64,000 nucleotides of DNA, from assembly GCA_022486705.1 (NCBI GenBank), contig JAKVKC010000001.1, positions 62,001 through 126,000 on the forward strand, written 5' to 3'. The notes under the pieces are model-generated. The model saw only the letters and a program-made list of their open reading frames with translations, searched no databases and had not been told where the DNA came from. The stretch is from Solobacterium sp. Its GTDB lineage: Bacteria > Bacillota_I > Bacilli_A > Erysipelotrichales > Erysipelotrichaceae. Within the stretch, counting starts at the first letter, position 1, and each line of letters begins with the position of its first letter. Of the stretch, positions 40,901 to 49,183 are shown in pieces. A program made the position numbers and the translations under genes.

Positions 40901-43159
40901 TACTCCACCTTTGCCAATCGGCTGAATATCATTAAAATTAGACACTTTGTTAAGTATTCCAACACTATCTATCCATGAAATCTTATAATTCGTTTTTCCT
41001 ATAAATGATCCTGCAGTAACATTGTCTGCCATGCCAACACTTCCAGTTGAATAGACGTAAGACAAGCTAAGATTATATTTACTTTCATCAACTCCCAAAA
41101 ATCCACCGGCATATCCTTTGTTTATTCCATATACAGAAGCAGTTGAATATGAGTCTGTAACATCAACTTCTGTTTCCCTATTTTTGATAATACCAATAAA
41201 TCCCCCTGCAGTTCCGCCAGAAATATTGGAAGCCTCTGCAGAAGAAACATCATAATGATATTTATCCTTAACTTTACCGCCTACATAGGATTGCTCAATG
41301 GTCGACGTTCCAGCAGTAATGCTGCCAATCAAACCGCCAGCCGCGCCAGTATCTCCTTGGACCTTTACGGATGCTGAACAATTGGTAATTGTTGCTGTAC
41401 TGGCAATTTCACCAACAAGACCGCCAGCAGAGGAAGAAGATGATACTTTCCGCAATTCATATTCTTCTGCGCTTGTATGATCCTGCGTACTTGCACAATA
41501 AGAATGTATATTTGTCAGAGTTATCTGCTTATTTGCATTGCCTAAGAATGTGCCCGCATCTCCTTTACCTGTAGAAGATACATTGAAATTCACTAAATCA
41601 ATATCTTCAGCAGTAAACGCTTTTATTTTGGTTCCAACATTGCCAAATAATCCGCTGTTTTTTTCTTTAGCAGTGCTGATATCAAAATTGCTTAATGTAA
41701 ATCCATTTCCATCAAAATTCGTAAGTGTATCATTTTCAAGTGCTAAAAATTTCTGATCCGAAAGATCATATTCCTTATCGCCGCCGCCATTGTTTGTTGT
41801 AACAATGTTCTTACCATTCGGGGTCAATGCATTTGCTGCATATGCTGCCCAATCAATATCATTCTTTAATGAAGCTGAAGTCAGAGTAAAACCATTTTTG
41901 CTTGCATATCCAGACACTCTCTGTGAAAGGTTCGCTAGATGTCTTCCTGTACTGACAACTGCTTCATAAGTGCCACTTGTCTTATCTACTGTATTCACTG
42001 ATGCAAATAAAGAGTTGCCGATCTTTGCAGAGCTGACAAGAGCCACAGATGCATCTGAAGGATTCATTATGGATGCCATAACAGAAATATCCGAACCTGG
42101 TGTAATCTCTTTGAAAAGATCATTGAAATGCGTATTACGATTCGTAATGTCATCAAAGCATAGATGATATGTTATGCCTGTGGCAGAGGTATCTACTTTG
42201 ATAATGGCATTGTTCATTGCATCATCATAGACTCCTGAAGAGCCGCTTGATACAGTATACTTTCCCAATTTACTGTCATATGCAATGCTGAACACTGCTT
42301 CAGGAGGATCAGACAGTGTCGTAGACAGCTGCTTTACCGTAATCTTTACAGTTGTCTGGTTGCTCGTTGTCCAGTTGGGATCCTGGATGACTACTTCAAG
42401 CGTATTCTTATTAATTGCTAAATTTGAATCTTTATCATCTGCATCCACACCATCGTTATAAATATGAACGATAGGAGACTGCAGCTGCTTTGTCTGGTTC
42501 TTAAAGGCCACTGCTCCGCCATAATAGCCAACAGCGTATTTCTTCTTAGCATCTGCACTGAGCGTATATGCTTCTCTGGCTTCCTCATTGTCTTCATTAT
42601 CGATGAGGCCTGTTAGATCTGCCTGTGTGATAGTACCTTTATCCGTATAGAAAACACCGTATACAGATTCTGTATAGGCATCAAATACAATAATATAGCT
42701 TCCATCTGTACGTACAGTCTCATCAACAGAGCCAAAAGGCAGAAGCTGTCCTAAGACGCTCTTCTGACTGGTCAAGGCATCCTGATAGCTGCTGCTGTTG
42801 TAGATCACATAGTAATAGTCATGCTTTTCCGTACTGGAAATACTGTCATCTTTCAATGCCGTAGCACTGATGCTCTGCTGCCATTCATTGGATGTATTGA
42901 TCGATACTTTGCTGTCCTTATAGTATGCAGTCTGCCATACACCTGATGTTTTGGAAGCTGTTAGATGATTCTGAGCCGCAACAAAGATCTCTCTGGCAGT
43001 ATTGTCCATTTCCAGGCGCTTCAGCTTTCTCTGATACTTTGTGATCTCCACAAAGCCAAAGCTCACTAAAATGCCTGTGATCGCAATGACGATCAGCAGT
43101 TCTGCCAAGGTAAATCCCTTTTTTCCGCTTTGATGCAGTTTTCTCAGAGTCTCTCTCAT
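37922..43159 (-). CDS. Giant prepilin-like adhesin, 1745 residues
   Basis: The protein starts with a class III-type prepilin signal: GKKGFTLAELLIVIAITGIL, cleavage after Gly15, mature Phe1 and Glu5, then the long pilin helix to about residue 60. Instead of ending at 150-200 residues it continues for 1700 more. Residues about 550-820 carry GLUG-type beta-helix repeats (AGGLVGEIASTATITNCSAS; AGGLIGSITAGTSTIEQSYV; YAGGFLGVDESKYNLSLSYV). Residues about 1290-1745 form another Asn/Ile-rich beta-helix-like series. The start at 43159 has AAGGAAACT upstream. It follows pilMNO and a prepilin peptidase. It is probably a pilus-tip or surface adhesin. The DNA between about 38000 and 42400 is more AT-rich than its surroundings, suggesting domain exchange. 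Confidence 0.85.
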   Translation of the reverse strand: MRETLRKLHQSGKKGFTLAELLIVIAITGILVSFGFVEITKYQRKLKRLEMDNTAREIFVAAQNHLTASKTSGVWQTAYYKDSKVSINTSNEWQQSISATALKDDSISSTEKHDYYYVIYNSSSYQDALTSQKSVLGQLLPFGSVDETVRTDGSYIIVFDAYTESVYGVFYTDKGTITQADLTGLIDNEDNEEAREAYTLSADAKKKYAVGYYGGAVAFKNQTKQLQSPIVHIYNDGVDADDKDSNLAINKNTLEVVIQDPNWTTSNQTTVKITVKQLSTTLSDPPEAVFSIAYDSKLGKYTVSSGSSGVYDDAMNNAIIKVDTSATGITYHLCFDDITNRNTHFNDLFKEITPGSDISVMASIMNPSDASVALVSSAKIGNSLFASVNTVDKTSGTYEAVVSTGRHLANLSQRVSGYASKNGFTLTSASLKNDIDWAAYAANALTPNGKNIVTTNNGGGDKEYDLSDQKFLALENDTLTNFDGNGFTLSNFDISTAKEKNSGLFGNVGTKIKAFTAEDIDLVNFNVSSTGKGDAGTFLGNANKQITLTNIHSYCASTQDHTSAEEYELRKVSSSSSAGGLVGEIASTATITNCSASVKVQGDTGAAGGLIGSITAGTSTIEQSYVGGKVKDKYHYDVSSAEASNISGGTAGGFIGIIKNRETEVDVTDSYSTASVYGINKGYAGGFLGVDESKYNLSLSYVYSTGSVGMADNVTAGSFIGKTNYKISWIDSVGILNKVSNFNDIQPIGKGGVVNGRKIIEYDYDELIQKAARESTGNSQANPYNSSVVDSTYPYPATKSSTSELNLHYGDFPEEPKAVITLTKNIHIDGNASEADRNLIIANIHFDLYDTNQFNPDYSTFQYNLIDYNSNNLTKVDSYTFTPDDCKTQIKDGFACQIDIDADVGSNYVIIESSSNSEKEALQNRFEKLSDSNYFNTTYEASFRFLPYFYNLHFSDYPISVASYSLDANLNPTKSIPINTRSQTTAVTYDSYYQPKKSADSGLIYYERYADGSYQTHGYSVKMTSDTNGNITSSEVETGNSNFTVATGFSVAESGYLFTINKTVKDTIHDTSKIRLVLMNWADSSLQDLMTTPSVSHPVVSDVTAEMSQKLGIADQYIYRINFDDSSIDWSSVWTGALWKQKNLSLTVKMPQYTLNKQTYNSTSYTYHIEPRFADSIRKSSDSVAPYVVRTAEQLKVIMDHTNEDTGNSTDVLSSYGTITQAIDIDMSKYSVGTISSIYNGLSYQGTDFINADGSHTYPLLSGLKNTFIKHTIAGANIKNLRVSISIDGKTSLHDIQKATTNNQNYGAFISDMEGNLENIIFENVTMSNITFGSESDYLNAIGIIGSDNTSVTLKNVQFKNCDINEIKAYTNNFSLLGKFTSSANGLIFDNVAIHDSIIKTNPNGTDTSNVGLLSSVVWQKRVDNMQIYNVKLYNITSDADNTAIIGSVSGTIHNITVQDTYIYNDTENGKADSHIISGGTCGLIGNIDGNGSVDQLLISKDKTKDNTTGFTMENLYLNTRYWGAIGCNNGRITDSDLNYVNISSINSSNAVTLLNRQEEMAYGVIGKNGGYNNSFDNFGMNNIVIQNITVPASTAEHPVYVGIIGSNEDGMIDNYGVISSERTINNISIHDIYYQYDSQTVAETNQYAWIGYSEGNRGLARKLTITNYNSAGYGFIYSNQGQSIISSIAIGTKEYPTVCIKQYFACKNSGTIRDVNAFISNSSKLCESNSGTANGTLNGTPVSN

Positions 43160-43169
43160 AGTTTCCTTT

Positions 43170-43751
43170 TTAACTTTCTGAAGATGTTGTATCCACAAGT
43201 CCTTCGGTAGAAGAAGCACCGTTTGATGTTTCAAAGAAGGTCAGAGTCAAAGATACCGTTGTGGATGGATCAGATGTATTTGTTGAATTGGTGACCGTAA
43301 CACTGCTGATGATATTGCGATACTTCATATCGCTGATCGATTGGATCAGGGCACGGGCTGCATCATAGCTTCCTGTTTTAAAGGAAATCGATGCCTGTCT
43401 GCGTACTGTTGTATCGGTCAGTGTTGGAGCAGACCAGTTGATGGCAACGTTCTCTGCATTGCCATTCAGGATCGTTCCCAATGCATTGACTTCATTTGCC
43501 AGATTGTTATACACAGCAACTTCAGCCGTTGCTTTCGCTGCCGATGCATCTGCAATTGCCTGCTTCATCTGTGCTTCCTGACTTGCCTGCATCTGAGCCA
43601 AAGTCAATTCATCTTCCAGCTGAGCCGTATCATACTTAGCAGCACTCTCCGTAAATGCTTTATATACTGCTTCATAATAGAAGATGCCCAATGCCATGAC
43701 TGCCGCAATGCAGATCATGATCAGTTCTCTTGCTGTAAAGGAATGTTTCAT
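43170..43751 (-). CDS. pilO: PilO-like pilus assembly protein
   Basis: A 193-residue protein with one N-terminal membrane span (about 10-30), a coiled coil (about 40-85, rich in Ala/Gln/Glu) and a C-terminal alpha/beta domain typical of PilO. PilO pairs with PilN to form the alignment platform that links the inner-membrane motor to the growing pilus. Sequence identity is low in this family, so the call relies on size, topology and position after PilM and PilN. It overlaps pilN by one base and precedes the giant prepilin gene by 10 bp. Confidence 0.75.
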   Translation of the reverse strand: MKHSFTARELIMICIAAVMALGIFYYEAVYKAFTESAAKYDTAQLEDELTLAQMQASQEAQMKQAIADASAAKATAEVAVYNNLANEVNALGTILNGNAENVAINWSAPTLTDTTVRRQASISFKTGSYDAARALIQSISDMKYRNIISSVTVTNSTNTSDPSTTVSLTLTFFETSNGASSTEGLVDTTSSES

Positions 43752-44362
43752 CAGTTTGTACCTCCGACAGCATATGTAATCTCAAATGTTGCGATCACTG
43801 CATCTGTACTGGAAGAAGTTGCGTCACTGGTCGTTGTTACCGTGACATATTGGTTTCTCTTATCTGACTGCAGAGTAACGATCATGCTGGAGACAGCCGC
43901 CAGATTCGTTGTGCCTGTCTGTACAGTTACCTGTGAGCCCGTGATGGCAATGGACTGTATGGAAGCAGAAGGAATGATGTCTTCTTCGATCATCTTGAAG
44001 ATCTTCATGCGGTCTGTGCATACTTTCTCATCATCTGTTAAGAAGGAACCTACCGTTGTATCATACTTTGCCTTAACATCATTGTAATCCGCTGTCTGTT
44101 CATTCAATGCGGCGATCTGTTCCTGTACCTGATTGTACTGGGCCTGCGCTGTATTGACCTTAGCAATCTGCTTGATCACGCCGAAATATGTAAATGGGAC
44201 CAGCAGAAGCAGGAAGACACAGAATAAGACAACTGCTTTCTTATTATTCTTGGACTGTTCATCACTGATGAAGTTGATGCTTTTCTTTTCAGGCCACTTT
44301 GAAGTCTTCTTCTTAAAAGAGATCTCTTTATTCAATCCCGTTTTTTTCTTTTCCTCGCTCAT
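43751..44362 (-). CDS. pilN: PilN-like pilus assembly protein
   Basis: A 203-residue bitopic protein. The basic cytoplasmic N-terminus (about 40 residues) contains KKSINFISDEQSK, similar to the conserved INLLP-type segment that docks into PilM. A membrane span covers about 43-63, followed by a coiled coil (about 68-105) and a small alpha/beta domain. It lies 9 bp after pilM and overlaps pilO by one base. Assignment rests on order and topology. Confidence 0.75.
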   Translation of the reverse strand: MSEEKKKTGLNKEISFKKKTSKWPEKKSINFISDEQSKNNKKAVVLFCVFLLLLVPFTYFGVIKQIAKVNTAQAQYNQVQEQIAALNEQTADYNDVKAKYDTTVGSFLTDDEKVCTDRMKIFKMIEEDIIPSASIQSIAITGSQVTVQTGTTNLAAVSSMIVTLQSDKRNQYVTVTTTSDATSSSTDAVIATFEITYAVGGTN

Positions 44363-44371
44363 CCTGACCCC

Positions 44372-45361
44372 CTATTCTAAGCAGGCGCCCAATGCCGCCG
44401 CACCATTCAGCAGTGCATCCTGCTGAGATTCATCAAAACTGGAAAGCGGAATCAGGCTCAGAGCAACCGCATTGGCAACTTCCTGCACAAACGGCTGGAT
44501 CCATGCACCATAGCCATCATAGTAAAGATTATTCAATGTATTGCTTTGATTCTCATATGTGTAATAATTGATCGCTCTCATGACTTCAACTGCGATCTTT
44601 GTATAGACATCCTTGCATTCCTGGCTTGCCAATACATCATCATGATTGCTTTCCAGATAGGTCAATGCAATATGCGCATCGCAATGAAGCTTATCAGCAA
44701 TCGCAGATGCAACATCGGCCATACCGGAATCAATTGATCTTGTCGCTTCATATATGCCATTGTGGAAGATATCTACTTTTGTCTCATGATAGCCAAGATC
44801 CAATACAGCAGTATCATGAGTCAGATTATCTTCGCTCAGGCTCCGCATCAGTTCCTGCAGAGCAATGATCCGCGGGGCAGCCTTTACCAGCTTCAGTCCC
44901 GCATGAGCGAACAATGTCTGATAATGCTCCAGCATGTCTTTTGAGATAGCTGCGCCAAGCAGTTCCATTTCTTTCGGCTCCTGCGCATCGCCTTCCCCAT
45001 ACTTCATACCGATCATCGAATAATCAAAGGTATAATGCTCTTTGTCATCCTGGATCACATCCTTGAATTCATACGGCATATTGACCTTCAGCTGGCTCTC
45101 GCTCATCGCCGGCAGGACCATTCTTCTGACATAGCACGCTGCGTCAGGAATAACCACCGCCGCTTTCCTCGTTGAGAAGTGCCCTTCTTTGACCGCATTC
45201 TTCAGAACCTCTTCCAATGCATCCCAAGCAACGATCAGGCTGTCGCGAATACAGTCATCCGGTACAGGAGCACTGAAGAACGCAGATGCTCTGTCCTTGG
45301 ATACCTGCACAAGCTTGATCCTTTTTGTTGTGATCTCAACACCTAAGATATCATTTGACAT
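44372..45361 (-). CDS. pilM: PilM-like actin-fold ATPase
   Basis: A 329-residue cytoplasmic protein of the FtsA/PilM actin-like family. It begins ILGVEITTKRIKLVQVSKDR (phosphate-1 region) and has the second phosphate loop in AVLDLGYHETKVDIF and the C-terminal DALLNGAAALGACLE. PilM binds the PilN N-terminus and anchors the inner-membrane platform of the type IV pilus. It lies 31 bp after pilD. Confidence 0.88.
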   Translation of the reverse strand: MSNDILGVEITTKRIKLVQVSKDRASAFFSAPVPDDCIRDSLIVAWDALEEVLKNAVKEGHFSTRKAAVVIPDAACYVRRMVLPAMSESQLKVNMPYEFKDVIQDDKEHYTFDYSMIGMKYGEGDAQEPKEMELLGAAISKDMLEHYQTLFAHAGLKLVKAAPRIIALQELMRSLSEDNLTHDTAVLDLGYHETKVDIFHNGIYEATRSIDSGMADVASAIADKLHCDAHIALTYLESNHDDVLASQECKDVYTKIAVEVMRAINYYTYENQSNTLNNLYYDGYGAWIQPFVQEVANAVALSLIPLSSFDESQQDALLNGAAALGACLE

Positions 45362-45392
45362 AGCTACCTCTCTCTATAAATACAGAAATCGT

Positions 45393-46193
45393 CTATCTCA
45401 GCAATCCTGTATACCAAGCAACAATATATGGAATAATGGTAAATCCAAGATATACAGCAATGCTGATAGATGGACCAAATGGAATCTTATCTTTCTTTAA
45501 TACTAACACAAACACCAGACCGATAAAACATGCCAGCATCAGGGAGAAAAGCCCATTCAATGCACCTAAATACAGTCCTGCAACAAACAATAATTTGATA
45601 TCTCCGCCGCCCATGGATTCCTTTTTCAGTACCTTATCCATGATCAGCGAGATGACTAAGATCCCGCCGCCAAGGCATACCGCACCAATGGCACCGTTCT
45701 TGATCTGAGGCAGCGTATTCACGCCAAGCAATGCTTCCACGCCCATGCCCAGCAGCCACCATACAGCGCCGAAGATCAGATAGCCATCCGGGATCTCATA
45801 CTTTGCCAGATCCACCAGGGATAAGCCAAGCAATGCACATGTCATCCCCCATTCCAATGGGATCTGCCAAGTCAATGCCCACGCATGCCACATGATGCCC
45901 ATGAACGCACACGCCATCAGGATCTCGGTGATCAGATACTTCTTAGAAAGCTTTGCTCCGCAATAGCTGCACTTTCCATGATGGAACAGATAGCTGAAGA
46001 TCGGCACAAGATCACCGATGGATAATACATGTCCGCATGCATCGCAATGCGATCTTCCCTTCTTCCAATCCTCACCGCCAATGATCCGATCTGCCTGGCA
46101 GGTAATGAATGATCCAAATACCGCACCAAGGAAACCGCCGATCACAAACAGATAGACGATCATCCCAGTCGACAGAGCATCAAATGTGATCAT
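45393..46193 (-). CDS. pilD: Prepilin peptidase/N-methyltransferase
   Basis: A 266-residue aspartic membrane peptidase that cuts prepilin leaders before Phe and methylates the new N-terminus. The cytoplasmic loop after span 1 has two CxxC pairs (CDACGH and CSYCGAK) as in methylating PilD proteins. The two catalytic Asp are in the segment DLAKYEIPDGY and in MGGGDIKLLFVAG. Eight membrane spans can be drawn. ATG at 46193 has GGAGCG upstream and overlaps the preceding pilin-like gene by 4 bp. It serves all prepilins in the cluster, including the giant one. Confidence 0.93.
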   Translation of the reverse strand: MITFDALSTGMIVYLFVIGGFLGAVFGSFITCQADRIIGGEDWKKGRSHCDACGHVLSIGDLVPIFSYLFHHGKCSYCGAKLSKKYLITEILMACAFMGIMWHAWALTWQIPLEWGMTCALLGLSLVDLAKYEIPDGYLIFGAVWWLLGMGVEALLGVNTLPQIKNGAIGAVCLGGGILVISLIMDKVLKKESMGGGDIKLLFVAGLYLGALNGLFSLMLACFIGLVFVLVLKKDKIPFGPSISIAVYLGFTIIPYIVAWYTGLLR

Positions 46194-46648
46194 GATGCGC
46201 TCCTTCCTGGGACCCAGCATACGAATATTTCACCCTGATGAGCTGTGACCTGGATCACCATCGTATTCTTATCACCGTAATAGGATGCATCCGCAATATC
46301 CATCTCGGTATATTCGTTGTATCCATAGGGCTTTTCCGCCACGATATGCTTTGTTTCTTTGTCCAGATAGCCAAGCGTTGTACCATCTGTACCAACCTGA
46401 TGCGTACAGATACCGCCGGACTTGCTTGGGCAGTCCTGTACGACACATTCCAGACCATTATTGCTGTTGATCTTTGCTTCTGACTCTGCTGTATTTGCCA
46501 GCATGGAATCATTGCCATGCGCCGTATTCGCATGCATCCACTCAATTCCCTTATATCCAACAAACAGGCACATCACGGCAATGAAAATGATCAGCACCAA
46601 TTCCAGTACAGATATTTTTCCAATACTGTGATCCTGCCTTTCCATCAT
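46190..46648 (-). CDS. Pilin-like minor protein with atypical leader
   Basis: A 152-residue protein with one N-terminal hydrophobic helix (SIGKISVLELVLIIFIAVMC) preceded by a short polar stretch. The helix carries a Glu in VLELVLII at the place of the Glu5 of pilins, but the canonical Gly-Phe cleavage site is missing; the nearest Gly is followed by Lys. The outer domain has four Cys (CVVQDC, GGIC, FVCWVP), suggesting two disulphides. It is coupled to pilD by a 4-bp overlap and starts an operon with its own promoter. Probably a minor pilin or pilus-associated protein. Confidence 0.65.
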   Translation of the reverse strand: MMERQDHSIGKISVLELVLIIFIAVMCLFVGYKGIEWMHANTAHGNDSMLANTAESEAKINSNNGLECVVQDCPSKSGGICTHQVGTDGTTLGYLDKETKHIVAEKPYGYNEYTEMDIADASYYGDKNTMVIQVTAHQGEIFVCWVPGRSAS

Positions 46649-46665
46649 TGCACTTCGCCCCTTTA

Positions 46666-46705
46666 TCAGTGCTTTAATTATAATGGATTCAGTGCTTCAA
46701 TCCAA
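46666..46705 (-). promoter_or_regulatory. Promoter of pilD-pilMNO operon with direct repeats
   Basis: On the minus strand TTGGAT (46700-46705) and TATAAT (46677-46682) are 17 bp apart. Two nearly identical 13-mers TCAGTGCTTYAAT (46666-46678 and 46689-46701), 23 bp apart, flank the -10. They may be binding sites for a regulator. Confidence 0.6.
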
Positions 46706-46756
46706 TTGTCCAAGCCCCTCAAAACGCCCCTAAATTGAATAATATGTGGTAATAAA

Positions 46757-46801
46757 CACAAAAGTCTTTCTCTTCTGCATAACATGCATACAAGAAAGGC
46801 T
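46757..46801 (-). terminator. Terminator after HD-GYP gene
   Basis: On the minus strand CTTTCTT pairs with AAGAGAAAG around an inner TGCAT-GTT-ATGCA, followed by a T-rich stretch directly behind the stop. Confidence 0.6.
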
Positions 46802-47902
46802 TTATTTCGTATCTTCATTCTGTGCTTTCACTGATTTCAGTTCCGGCAGTTCCTGTTCCAGGCACTTCAGCATCAATGGTGAGAACGCACCGCACTCTCC
46901 ATTCATGATCATGTGGTATGCCTCATCGCAGGTATATGCTGCTTTGTAGACCCGTTTGCTTGTCAATGCATCAAAGACATCTGCTAAAGAGACGATCTGT
47001 GCAGAGATAGGGATCTCCTCGCCCTTCAGTCCCTCCGGATATCCTTTTCCATCATACTTCTCATGGTGGTATCGGCAGATCTCATAGCTGAGCTTATGGG
47101 ATTCCTCATCCTGTGCCCATTCCAATTCCTGAACGATCTCTGCCCCTTTCTCCGTATGGGTCTTCATGACATCAAACTCTTCACTTGTCAGTTTCCCTGG
47201 TTTCAGGAGCACACTGTCTGGGATCGTGATCTTCCCCATATCATGCAGTACAGAAGCTTCTGAGATCTTTTCCACATCCTTTTCGTTCAATCCATACTCC
47301 GGTGCATTCTTCATGACCCATTCCGCTAAGATCTTCGAAAAAAACTTCATCCGTTTCACATGCTGTCCTGATTCAAGACTTCTGAATTCCACAATACTGC
47401 TCATCACATCCACAATATTGCTGTTGGTCGCTTTCTGTATCTTCTCCTGTTTCTCCAGCTTCTTTACCTGTTTCTCCAGGATCCTTGTCTGGTTCTTCAC
47501 TGTCGCCTCAAGATGTTTCTTGCTGGCATACATCTCTACGGCCCGCTTCAGTCTTGCTTTAACGATTGTTCCATCAAACGGTTTATGGATAAAATCAAAA
47601 GCTCCATGTTCATATCCCTGTCTTTCGAAGGCAACGCTTGTATCCGCCGATACTAACAGGACCGGGATCTTTTCCAGCATCTGATTCTCCTGCATTTTAT
47701 CCAATACCTGGAAGCCATCCATATTCGGCATAATGACATCCAAAAGAACAGCAGAAATACTGTCGCCATGTTCCTTCAGTACCTGCATTGTTTCCAGCCC
47801 ATCCCGAGCTTCCAGCAGATCATAATCTGCATGCAGGATCTCCCGCAGGATCACACGATTCAGTTCAATATCATCTGTAATCAATACCGTTCCGCTCTTC
47901 AT
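46802..47902 (-). CDS. Response regulator with HD-GYP c-di-GMP phosphodiesterase domain
   Basis: A 366-residue protein. The receiver domain (1-120) has VLITDDIELN, phosphoacceptor Asp in AVLLDVIMPNMDG, and Lys in FIHKPFDG. A coiled coil (125-165) links to an HD-GYP domain (about 170-345) with LHDMGKITIPDSVL (HD), metal ligands in KTHTEKG and RYHHEKYDGKGYPEGLKG (His-His and GYP), and SLADVFDALTSKRVY. HD-GYP domains hydrolyse cyclic di-GMP. Located inside the pilus cluster next to an Hpt protein, it may tune c-di-GMP for the pilus motor PilB, which carries c-di-GMP motifs. Confidence 0.92.
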   Translation of the reverse strand: MKSGTVLITDDIELNRVILREILHADYDLLEARDGLETMQVLKEHGDSISAVLLDVIMPNMDGFQVLDKMQENQMLEKIPVLLVSADTSVAFERQGYEHGAFDFIHKPFDGTIVKARLKRAVEMYASKKHLEATVKNQTRILEKQVKKLEKQEKIQKATNSNIVDVMSSIVEFRSLESGQHVKRMKFFSKILAEWVMKNAPEYGLNEKDVEKISEASVLHDMGKITIPDSVLLKPGKLTSEEFDVMKTHTEKGAEIVQELEWAQDEESHKLSYEICRYHHEKYDGKGYPEGLKGEEIPISAQIVSLADVFDALTSKRVYKAAYTCDEAYHMIMNGECGAFSPLMLKCLEQELPELKSVKAQNEDTK

Positions 47903-47917
47903 ATTCCACCTATCATT

Positions 47918-48259
47918 TCATTGGATCGCAGCCATTGTCTCCGTATATACCTTTTCAACAGACGGAAAGAATTCCACCGCTGCCGCAATATCTGCGCCAT
48001 TCCTCAGCATATCCACAAACGGCACCAGTTCATCGTACAGTTTCTTCATGCTCAGATTTCCTACAACGCCCTTCAGTGTATGTGCTTCCACAAATGCTTT
48101 CTGATAATCCTTCTCTTTCATTGCTTTCTCAAGCGCTGCAAAAGAATCATCCTTTAGGAACATCTGCAGAAAGCTCTCATACATCTCTGCATTTCCCATC
48201 AGTCTTTCAACACCATCATCATAATCAATGCCTGCATCCATCAATTTATCTTTGTTCAT
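47918..48259 (-). CDS. Histidine phosphotransfer (Hpt) protein
   Basis: A 113-residue helical protein. The phosphorylatable His is in FVEAHTLKGVVGNLSM (about residue 59), the standard Hpt signature. Hpt proteins pass phosphate between a hybrid kinase and a response regulator. The adjacent REC-HD-GYP protein, 15 bp downstream, is the obvious partner; no hybrid kinase is present in the window. AAAGGAG precedes the ATG. Confidence 0.88.
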   Translation of the reverse strand: MNKDKLMDAGIDYDDGVERLMGNAEMYESFLQMFLKDDSFAALEKAMKEKDYQKAFVEAHTLKGVVGNLSMKKLYDELVPFVDMLRNGADIAAAVEFFPSVEKVYTETMAAIQ

Positions 48260-48270
48260 ATAGTTCTCCT

Positions 48271-49155
48271 TTATTGTTCCGTATCCGGATACGAATTGTA
48301 GAAAGCTACTATTTCTTTATAGTTTGTTTTGATATTATCCTGCAGTTTTTCGCTTTTCCCAATTTCTTCCCAGACCATATTGTTAGGAAGTGTCGAGCTG
48401 ATATTCAAAGCATTGTAGGAACTGCCATTCGCATCCGTATAGGACACTACTTCTACATAAGCTGCAGTATACGTTCCCTTTTTAGGATTGTATCGAATGA
48501 CCTTTACCTTATCCCCTGCTTTCAATCCCGAAATATCAACATCCGTTATGGTGATCGTATATGTACTCCCAGCTGACTCAAGCGTCACTTTCCATGATGC
48601 AATTGCAGTGTCTGGAAATGCCTTATATAGTTCTGCACTCAGTGCCTGTACATTCGCATTGGCAGTATCACCTGAATTCAGACTGTATGTGGAATTATTG
48701 AAGTACTTTACCGTTGAGCTAAAATCACTGCTCAGATTCTTCGAAACATAAAGTGCTGGATTCTGATTGTTCACCATCTCATCTTTCAAAGAAGTATTTG
48801 TCCATGTTGCAGTTACAGATCCATCCGCAATAGTGCATGTCAGCAGCTGTCCCACATGGGATACAGGATCACTGCCTGCTTCAGTTCCCTGCCCATATCC
48901 CGCAATGTCTGCCCGCGTCGTACTGAATTCCCCTGTTTCCGCATTGTAGTACTGACGGTTCTTGCTGAAGTCCTTATCAATGGCACATTCAGCTAGGTAA
49001 GATGTCTTAGCAGCCGCAATGTAATTCTTATCACTGCTTTCTTTATTATTCTCTACGATCCATGAGAAAACGGGTATGCTGACTGCAGTCAAGCAGCCAA
49101 CAATCGCAACCGTGACCAACAATTCGCCTAAGGTGAATCCCGCTCTTCTCTTCAT
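48271..49155 (-). CDS. Prepilin, 294 residues
   Basis: The N-terminus RRAGFTLGELLVTVAIVGCL is a canonical prepilin signal with cleavage Gly-Phe and Glu5. A long helix follows to about residue 55, then a 240-residue globular domain without recognised family, rich in Ser/Thr/Asn. The domain is larger than in common pilins. It is cotranscribed with Hpt and HD-GYP genes (11 bp to Hpt), an unusual arrangement that couples a pilin to signalling genes. It may be a minor or alternative pilin. Confidence 0.85.
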   Translation of the reverse strand: MKRRAGFTLGELLVTVAIVGCLTAVSIPVFSWIVENNKESSDKNYIAAAKTSYLAECAIDKDFSKNRQYYNAETGEFSTTRADIAGYGQGTEAGSDPVSHVGQLLTCTIADGSVTATWTNTSLKDEMVNNQNPALYVSKNLSSDFSSTVKYFNNSTYSLNSGDTANANVQALSAELYKAFPDTAIASWKVTLESAGSTYTITITDVDISGLKAGDKVKVIRYNPKKGTYTAAYVEVVSYTDANGSSYNALNISSTLPNNMVWEEIGKSEKLQDNIKTNYKEIVAFYNSYPDTEQ

Positions 49156-49183
49156 GATGTCTCTTATCCTTGTACACTCTCCT

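Noticed and set aside
37922-43159. CRISPR or tandem DNA repeats in the giant gene
   Set aside because: Repetition is at the protein level (GLUG-like units) and degenerate; no regular spacer/repeat pattern in the DNA.
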